A stretch of DNA of 7,363 nt. Origin: Chloroflexota bacterium (GTDB lineage: Bacteria; Chloroflexota; Anaerolineae; Promineifilales; Promineifilaceae). The DNA is taken from assembly GCA_024223125.1 (NCBI GenBank), contig JAAEOP010001062.1:1-7363 (forward strand). The letters are read 5' to 3'. Numbering within the stretch: the first letter of the stretch is position 1; the number at the start of each line of letters is the position of its first letter. The notes beneath the pieces were generated by a model. The model searched no databases and was not told the origin of the DNA. It saw nothing but the letters and a program-made list of their open reading frames with translations. Below, in pieces: positions 1 through 4,679 of this stretch. A program made the position numbers and the translations under genes.

Positions 1-28
1 AGCTGTGAAAAACGCCAAAAGCAACAAA

Positions 29-50
29 GCCCACCCCCAACGGGATGGGC
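29..50. terminator. Intergenic hairpin, possible terminator of an off-window gene
   Basis: A near-perfect hairpin: nine paired positions (29-37 with 42-50) with one C/A mismatch at 34/45 and a four-base loop CAAC. On the plus side it is followed by a weak T-containing stretch (CTGAATTGTTATT). On the minus side it is followed by a better T-rich stretch (TTTGTTGCTTTT). It may be a terminator for a gene that ends left of the window, possibly bidirectional. No gene is supported in 1-178, and the minus-strand reading frame at 62-250 has no recognisable content. Confidence 0.35.
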
Positions 51-92
51 CTGAATTGTTATTAAGAATCATATGCGGTCGCCGCTCTAAAG

Positions 93-121
93 TTGTCAAA
101 GCGCGGCAAGTATAGCAAAAT
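93..121 (+). promoter_or_regulatory. Weak candidate promoter of the glycosyltransferase gene
   Basis: TTGTCA (93-98) resembles a -35 box, and CAAAAT (116-121) lies 17 bases downstream as a 4/6 match to a sigma-70 type -10 box. The region is AT-rich and lies 58-86 bases before the chosen start codon. The match is poor and promoter consensus in this lineage is uncertain, so this is only a position to test. Confidence 0.18.
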
Positions 122-178
122 CAAAGGCCGCGTCAAACGGGGATATGAGTGGCAAGATACAAGTGATAAGTGATGAGT

Positions 179-1285
179 ATGAAAGTTTTGATGATTTCCA
201 AAGCGTGTCTGGTGGGGGTTTACCAGACCAAGTTGGAAGAGATGGCACAATTTGATGATGTGGACCTGACGGTGTTGGCGCCGCCGGCGTGGTTAGATGC
301 TTCCGGCGCTGTTGAACTGGAACGCAGCCATACTGAGGGCTACCAACTGCTAGTGGATCCCATTCGTTTTAATGGGCAGTTTCATACTTACCATTTTCCT
401 ACCCTGAAAAAACGGCTGGCAACCTTACAACCAGACATCCTGCATATTGATGAAGAGCCATACAATTTAGCTACCTGGCTAGCCTGGCGACAGGGGCGCC
501 AAGTTGGCGCAAAAACCCTCTTCTTCTCCTGGCAAAATTTGGAAAAACAGTATCCCATCCCGTTCCGGCAAATGGAAAAACAGGTACTTGACGGGGTAGA
601 TTATGCCATTATGGGCAACCAGGAAGTGGCACAGGTGTGGCGCAACAAAGGTTATTGTGGCCCGTACCAGATCATTCCCCAATTTGGCGTAGACCCGGAT
701 ATTTTTTCACCGCCCGCTCATCGGGATCCAGGACGAGGGTTTATTATTGGAGCGGCCAACCGGCGACTGGTGCCAGAGAAGGGAGTGGATTTATTGCTGT
801 ACGCGGCCGCTGACCTACCCGGTATCTGGCGGCTGCATATTGCTGGAGATGGTCCGACACGGCCGTCATTGGAACAACTAGCCCGCGAACTAAATATTGC
901 CGACCGGGTTCACTTTGACGGTCCAATTTCATCAGCCCGAATGCCCGCATATTTGCAGCAGTTGGATGTGTTGGTGTTGTCATCGCGCACATTGCCTCAT
1001 TGGAAAGAACAGTTTGGCCGGGTGTTGGTAGAGGCGATGGCTTGTGAAACGGCCGTTGTCGGCGCATGCAGCGGTGAAATTCCGCACGTTATTGGGGAGG
1101 CGGGCTTGACATTTGCCGAAGATGACACCGATGACCTGCGCCGCCAATTGATGCAATTGATGCAAGTTGAAGGGTTGCGGAATGAATATGGCCGTAAAGG
1201 TCGCCAGCACGTTTTAGCTCAGTACACCCAACGCCAAATCGCCGCCCAAACGGTGGCTGTTTATCGGGACATGATCGCTAAATGA
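179..1285 (+). CDS. Glycosyltransferase family 4 (GT-B fold)
   Basis: A cytoplasmic or membrane-peripheral sugar transferase expected to move a sugar from a nucleotide donor to a glycan, lipid or small acceptor; the substrates cannot be told from sequence. The N-terminal Rossmann-like domain starts MKVLMISKACLVGVYQ and carries HIDEEP near residues 86-91. The C-terminal donor domain has an Asn-Arg-Arg ... Glu-Lys-Gly segment (K201 is the likely phosphate-binding Lys), GDG near 224, and the GT4 EX7E pair at E277 and E285 in EQFGRVLVE, followed by SGEIPHVIG. The length of 368 residues is normal and both domains are intact. In-frame GTG (170) and ATG (173) codons also precede; I chose the ATG at 179 because it places the first beta strand right at the N-terminus as usual, but none has a clear Shine-Dalgarno. 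The next gene follows after nine bases and is probably co-transcribed. Family assignment is firm; the role (perhaps envelope polysaccharide) is a guess. Confidence 0.93.
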   Translation: MKVLMISKACLVGVYQTKLEEMAQFDDVDLTVLAPPAWLDASGAVELERSHTEGYQLLVDPIRFNGQFHTYHFPTLKKRLATLQPDILHIDEEPYNLATWLAWRQGRQVGAKTLFFSWQNLEKQYPIPFRQMEKQVLDGVDYAIMGNQEVAQVWRNKGYCGPYQIIPQFGVDPDIFSPPAHRDPGRGFIIGAANRRLVPEKGVDLLLYAAADLPGIWRLHIAGDGPTRPSLEQLARELNIADRVHFDGPISSARMPAYLQQLDVLVLSSRTLPHWKEQFGRVLVEAMACETAVVGACSGEIPHVIGEAGLTFAEDDTDDLRRQLMQLMQVEGLRNEYGRKGRQHVLAQYTQRQIAAQTVAVYRDMIAK

Positions 1286-1288
1286 GGT
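1284..1288 (+). promoter_or_regulatory. Shine-Dalgarno overlapping the upstream stop codon
   Basis: The stop TGA of the glycosyltransferase gene (1283-1285) runs directly into GAGGT, which sits six bases before the ATG at 1295. A ribosome terminating on the first gene would cover the initiation site of the second, so translational coupling is likely. It also fixes the start of the second gene at 1295 rather than the in-frame ATG at 1304. Confidence 0.6.
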
Positions 1289-1294
1289 ATACTT

Positions 1295-2380
1295 ATGCCC
1301 GGTATGAATGATGTCCCCCCCCCGATAGAACAACAGCCGGAAGCGCCGGTTGAAACAACGTCCGCCCCCCATCGCTTGGCGCGTATGGTGGGGCTTGGGT
1401 TCATTATTATTGCCGTTGTGCTGGGCTGGTTGCTGCTGGTTGGTTTTTTAGGCTATCAGAGCGGGCAAAACCAACTGGCCGCAAAACAACAAGCGGAATA
1501 TAAAACCCAAATCGAACGTCAACTTGCCCTGGCCGGCGAGAATATCGCTCAAGATAATGTCGGTCTGGCTATCAGGCGAATAGATTGGGTGTTGGAACGG
1601 GAACCCAACCATACCGAGGCGCTCCGTTTGCAGGAAACAACCCTGCAATCATTGGCCCCATCCCAGACCACGCCCACACCAAATTTACCGGCGCCAACGC
1701 CTACGGCCGTATCCGAACCCAGCGCAACGCCCGGCGTTATCACCAGCCCCGGAGAAGAACTGCAACGTATTCGCCGTCTCATTGTGCAAAAAACATGGTC
1801 CGACGTTATCCCCGCTTTGATAAACTTCCAAAACCAGTTCCCCAGTTATGAGCGCGAAGAAACAGACCTGCTTCTTTTTGACGCATACATGGCTTACAGC
1901 CAGGAATTATTAGAGAGTGAAAAGGTCGAATTGGGATTGTACTATTTGGATCGTGCCGAGTCTTTAGGGAACCTGCCCCAATCTCTGGTGGATTACCGTA
2001 CATGGGCGGAACTGTATACGCAGGGTATCTCTTTTTATGGCGCTAATTGGGACGTGGCCGCTTACTATTTCCGCGATTTATGTCTGGCAGCTCCCTTTTA
2101 CCAAAATTCCTGTCAGCGACTACATGAAATTTTGATCGCTTATGGGGATCAGTATGCAGCGGCAGAAGATTGGTGTCCGGCACAATTATTGTACGAAGAA
2201 GCGTGGCGGCAATCTTCGTCCACAGAGTTGAGCGATAAGCTGGACACAGGCCGCAGTGGGTGTCTATCTGCCACGCCAACGCCCATCACCGGCACATTAC
2301 CCATCACTGCCAGCAAATCACTTTCGTTAACAGAGCCGCTGCCCGGTTCATTTTTTGCTGTACCTACATCTGAGCCGTAA
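1295..2380 (+). CDS. Single-pass membrane protein with TPR-like helical domain
   Basis: I do not recognise a named family. The 361-residue protein has a Pro-rich cytoplasmic N-terminus (residues 1-25), a positively charged HRLAR step and one transmembrane helix at about 32-54, so the bulk probably faces outside (positive-inside rule). Residues 60-118 are helical and TPR-like (an AIRRIDWVLEREPNHTEALR-type segment). A Pro/Thr linker with TPTP motifs spans about 121-150. Residues 155-320 are a second helical region with repeated aromatic and Ala positions and several Cys (DLCLAAPFYQNSC, EDWCPAQLLYEEA, SGC) that could form disulfides outside the cell. The C-terminus is again Thr/Pro-rich. Such proteins usually act as protein-interaction scaffolds. 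It follows the glycosyltransferase by nine bases, suggesting an operon. Codons 7-10 contain a run of nine C. Tandem TAA stops end the gene. Confidence 0.8.
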   Translation: MPGMNDVPPPIEQQPEAPVETTSAPHRLARMVGLGFIIIAVVLGWLLLVGFLGYQSGQNQLAAKQQAEYKTQIERQLALAGENIAQDNVGLAIRRIDWVLEREPNHTEALRLQETTLQSLAPSQTTPTPNLPAPTPTAVSEPSATPGVITSPGEELQRIRRLIVQKTWSDVIPALINFQNQFPSYEREETDLLLFDAYMAYSQELLESEKVELGLYYLDRAESLGNLPQSLVDYRTWAELYTQGISFYGANWDVAAYYFRDLCLAAPFYQNSCQRLHEILIAYGDQYAAAEDWCPAQLLYEEAWRQSSSTELSDKLDTGRSGCLSATPTPITGTLPITASKSLSLTEPLPGSFFAVPTSEP

Positions 2381-2384
2381 TAAT

Positions 2385-2433
2385 GTGGATGGTGGATGGT
2401 GTTTAGTACCATCCACTAACCACCGCTTTTTTT
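2385..2433 (+). terminator. Strong rho-independent terminator after the membrane TPR gene
   Basis: Bases 2385-2400 pair with 2408-2423: four pairs, one A/A mismatch (2389/2419), then eleven pairs including one G-U, closing a seven-base loop (2401-2407). The stem is followed by CGC and seven T (2427-2433). This is a textbook intrinsic terminator for the glycosyltransferase-TPR operon. It lies flush against the ATG of the next gene at 2434, leaving no normal 5' leader for that gene. Confidence 0.85.
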
Positions 2434-3792
2434 ATGCCTGAATTTGGCGAAGTGTTAAGCAAACGAGAATTAGAAGTTTTGGTATGCCTCTCTCAAGGAG
2501 CGGGTAACAAGGATATTGCCGCCGATTTGTCCATTAGTCAGAACACGGTAAAGGTGCATTTACGCAATATCTATACCAAACTAGGCGTCTCTTCACGCAC
2601 GGAAGCGGCAGCCGTCGCTTTGCAGCAAGGGATGATTACGATGCCAGGGGTGGATGTGAAAACGGCCGTCCCCCCCCCTGATCCACCACCGCCAACTTCT
2701 GAGCCGGAAAACACACCTGAACCCGAACAATTGTCTCCCCCTCCTGCCAGACACCGCTGGCGAAACTGGCGTACAGCGGCCGTTCTGCTAACTGTTTTAA
2801 CGCTGATTGTTTTGATAGTTGGTACAGTTTATATTATCCAATCGCTATCAGAAACAACCGTCTTTGAACCAACCGATTTGGGTGAGAATTGGAGCGCCAT
2901 TCGGCCATTACCCCAACCTCGCGCTAATATGGCTACGGCAGCCGTAGGGCTAAACTTATATGTCATCGGTGGGGATATGGCCGGACAACCGGTAGATTCG
3001 GCGCTGGTTTATGATTCGGCCGTGCATGAATGGGTAGAAGCGGTCGCCAAGCCAACGGCCGTCACCGATACGACTGCCGCTGCCTTATTTGGGGAGATTT
3101 TTGTGCCCGGCGGCCGTTTGGCTGATGGTCAACCAACCAATATTGTAGAAGCGTACAGTCCGGCCAATAATTCCTGGCGGCCGGTACAATCTCTGCCCCA
3201 CCCCATTTCTGGCGGATTAACTGTCACCGATGGCAGCTTCCTTTATTTATTGGGCGGTTGGGATGGGGTCAACTATCTGGACACAGCGTATGTGTATGAT
3301 CCCGGCGAGAACCGGTGGCAACCTTTACCGCCTATGTCCCACCCTCGTGCCAATCTGGCTGGGGATACGCTGACGGGTAAGTTGCTTGCTGTGGGCGGCT
3401 ATAATGGAGAAACGGCCGTACCTACCTGCGAACTGTATGATTCAGCTACCCAAATATGGACAGTATGCCCTGATATGCTCTCACCTCGTCAAGGCGCGGG
3501 TGCGGCTACTATTGTCAATAAATTGTATGTTATTGGGGGTGTGACAGATGAGGGAGAAACGGCCGCGTTCAGCGAAGTGTACAATCCAGCCAACGAAACC
3601 TGGACCATCGTCAACACACCTATGCTCACTGATAAACCAGCCTGGCCCGGATTAGGCGTCTCCCATGTAGAAACCCGGCTGTTTGCTTTTGGCGGCAAAC
3701 GGGATGGGGAAGCGGCCGCAGATACCTATATGTATGCCCCCCTGGTGTATCAAACCTTCCTACCGGCCGCTTCTTCCGACAGCGATAAGTAA
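2434..3792 (+). CDS. Membrane-tethered regulator: LuxR-type HTH, TM helix, six-bladed kelch propeller
   Basis: A 452-residue protein with three clear parts. Residues 8-66 are a LuxR/GerE-type DNA-binding domain with the family hallmarks LSKRELEVL, NKDIA, TVKVHLRNIYTKLGV and RTEA. Residues 79-105 are a Pro/Glu-rich linker. RHRWRNWR (106-113) precedes a transmembrane helix at about 114-135, placing the HTH in the cytoplasm and the rest outside. Residues 150-435 form a kelch beta-propeller: Gly-Gly pairs at 179, 226, 274, 321, 368 and 420, and blade tryptophans at 153, 200, 248, 295, 342 and 390, giving six blades spaced 47-52 residues. W153 would close the ring with the C-terminal strands. The inferred role is a one-component transmembrane transcription factor (ToxR/CadC-like logic) whose propeller senses an envelope or extracellular ligand. 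The target genes and ligand are unknown. The start at 2434 directly follows a terminator and has no Shine-Dalgarno; GTG at 2452 would still keep the HTH. Confidence 0.88.
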   Translation: MPEFGEVLSKRELEVLVCLSQGAGNKDIAADLSISQNTVKVHLRNIYTKLGVSSRTEAAAVALQQGMITMPGVDVKTAVPPPDPPPPTSEPENTPEPEQLSPPPARHRWRNWRTAAVLLTVLTLIVLIVGTVYIIQSLSETTVFEPTDLGENWSAIRPLPQPRANMATAAVGLNLYVIGGDMAGQPVDSALVYDSAVHEWVEAVAKPTAVTDTTAAALFGEIFVPGGRLADGQPTNIVEAYSPANNSWRPVQSLPHPISGGLTVTDGSFLYLLGGWDGVNYLDTAYVYDPGENRWQPLPPMSHPRANLAGDTLTGKLLAVGGYNGETAVPTCELYDSATQIWTVCPDMLSPRQGAGAATIVNKLYVIGGVTDEGETAAFSEVYNPANETWTIVNTPMLTDKPAWPGLGVSHVETRLFAFGGKRDGEAAADTYMYAPLVYQTFLPAASSDSDK

Positions 3793-3796
3793 CAGG

Positions 3797-3844
3797 TTTG
3801 TAGCGCCCGTTTAAGCGGGTACGGGCTAAAGCCCACACTACGAA
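3797..3844. repeat. Two-hairpin palindromic intergenic element (REP-like) between convergent genes
   Basis: An outer stem pairs 3797-3803 with 3838-3844 (TTTGTAG with CTACGAA, one G-T pair). It encloses two hairpins: CCCG(TTTAAG)CGGG at 3806-3819 and GGGC(TAAA)GCCC at 3823-3834. The layout resembles a three-way junction. It fills almost the whole gap between the convergent kelch and EthD-like genes. It has no T-run, so it may be a dispersed palindromic repeat that also helps end transcription in both directions. Only one copy is in the window, so its repeat status is inferred from the structure. Confidence 0.5.
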
Positions 3845-3850
3845 CGCGAG

Positions 3851-4159
3851 CTACTCCTCAAACGCTTCGGCAAAAAACCAGGTGATGAGCCTGGCTTCTG
3901 CCCACGGGGTCAGAGCTTGAATGAGCTTTACACCAGTTTCGGTGGCAACGGCCGTTTTGAACGCAGCCTCACTCTCAAAGTACAACTCTACCATCAGATA
4001 ATAGCGAGATTGTCCGCCCGGTTTGCGTATCACCCGGCTAATCTCTCGTTTCACCAAATTTGGCAGCGCCTCAGCCAACGGCAAATGGACAGTGGTGAAG
4101 AAATCTTCCAACTTCTGCTCATCATTAACTTTACGGTAAATCGTTACAAATTTGAACAT
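3851..4159 (-). CDS. EthD-family small protein (dimeric alpha-beta barrel)
   Basis: A 102-residue protein of the EthD family, the usual size for a one-domain member. The N-terminus MFKFVTIYRKVND is a beta strand and turn. HLPLAEALPNL (from residue 25) is the family signature with the conserved His-Leu-Pro. RYYLMVELYFES (52-63) is the central strand, followed by a helix and a final Trp-Ala-Glu segment. Members form dimers with a ferredoxin-like fold. EthD itself is needed for ethyl tert-butyl ether degradation, but most homologues have no known reaction, so a specific activity should not be assumed. The gene is convergent with the kelch gene and separated from its minus-strand neighbour by the nuclease remnant and a 145-base spacer, so it is probably transcribed alone. 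No clear Shine-Dalgarno precedes the ATG at 4159. Confidence 0.82.
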   Translation of the reverse strand: MFKFVTIYRKVNDEQKLEDFFTTVHLPLAEALPNLVKREISRVIRKPGGQSRYYLMVELYFESEAAFKTAVATETGVKLIQALTPWAEARLITWFFAEAFEE

Positions 4160-4304
4160 GGGTGCAAATTGAAATTAAAGGCAATAGTGCAAAAGACGTC
4201 AGAGAGTTGTACACACGGATAGGAGAGGTTCGGATAAATAACAAAGAAAATCGGCGTTCTTCCCATCCTTGTATACAAGAAATGCAGTCAAGTTCAGGCG
4301 AGTT
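4160..4304. other. Spacer upstream of the EthD-like gene, with a 12-base palindrome
   Basis: 145 bases with no supported gene. It must hold the promoter of the EthD-like gene (minus strand), but I could not pick out a convincing -35/-10 pair. CTTGTATACAAG at 4268-4279 is a perfect 12-base palindrome about 110 bases from that start codon. It could be an operator, but one such palindrome is expected by chance in a window this size. A short plus-strand stretch at 4162-4240 reads as protein-like sequence (see findings). Confidence 0.4.
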
Positions 4305-4679
4305 TTACGCTACTGCGTTTTTTAGGCGAATCGCAAATGCGTCTAGCAAAGGCTCCACAACAACCCATTTAAGCAACTCTTTCAATCGGACTATGTCAGT
4401 GATCTCATCTAGCTGTGCCAACAATTCGGTCGGCTCTCCCTGAAAACGTAAGGTCAACACTTCAATAATGTCTTCACGAATGGATTGTTCAATACCTTGC
4501 TCAATGCCTTTGCGTTCAATTGCGGTCACATATTGCATTTTCTGCTCCTCTTCATACGCTGTAATTGCCGTCTGAAAATCTGCTTCCAACTCTGGCGACA
4601 ATGTCATAATCCAATCTATAAACCGGAATAGCTCCAATATTTGGCAACGGGTGTAGCCTCGTTCATACAATCGCCTGCG
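4305..4679 (-). pseudogene. C-terminal remnant of an Rpn/PD-(D/E)XK family nuclease (putative transposase)
   Basis: Only the C-terminal helical part, about 120 residues, remains. It begins in the middle of a conserved segment (RRLYERGYTR, ILELFRFIDW) and continues through YEEEQKMQYVTAIERKGIEQGIEQ and an RFQGEP/LL..L segment typical of this family's C-terminus. The N-terminal PD-(D/E)XK catalytic domain, normally some 150-200 residues, is missing: a TGA at 4692-4694 and the coding sequence of the cytochrome lie where it should be. The only possible start is a TTG at 4668-4670, within the conserved segment, so a real translation start is unlikely. Full-length relatives are mobile, often multicopy genes linked to RecA-independent recombination. 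Here the remnant overlaps the last codons of the cytochrome gene, marking a deletion or insertion junction near 4675-4685. Confidence 0.72.

Noticed and set aside
161..181. Short AGTGATA/AGTGATG repeats around the glycosyltransferase start
   Set aside because: Only two imperfect units; too short to call a repeat or regulatory site.
803..810. GCGGCCGC as a restriction-related or special site (also at 3712)
   Set aside because: It is a one-base-per-side variant of the iterated palindrome and needs no separate explanation.
3917..4222. Plus-strand open frame of 101 codons opposite the EthD-like gene
   Set aside because: It is antisense to a recognisable EthD-family protein and shows no domain features of its own.
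4162..4443. Plus-strand 93-codon frame as a complete gene
   Set aside because: Most of it is antisense to the nuclease remnant and has no family features; only its first 26 codons look protein-like, recorded as a low-interest finding.
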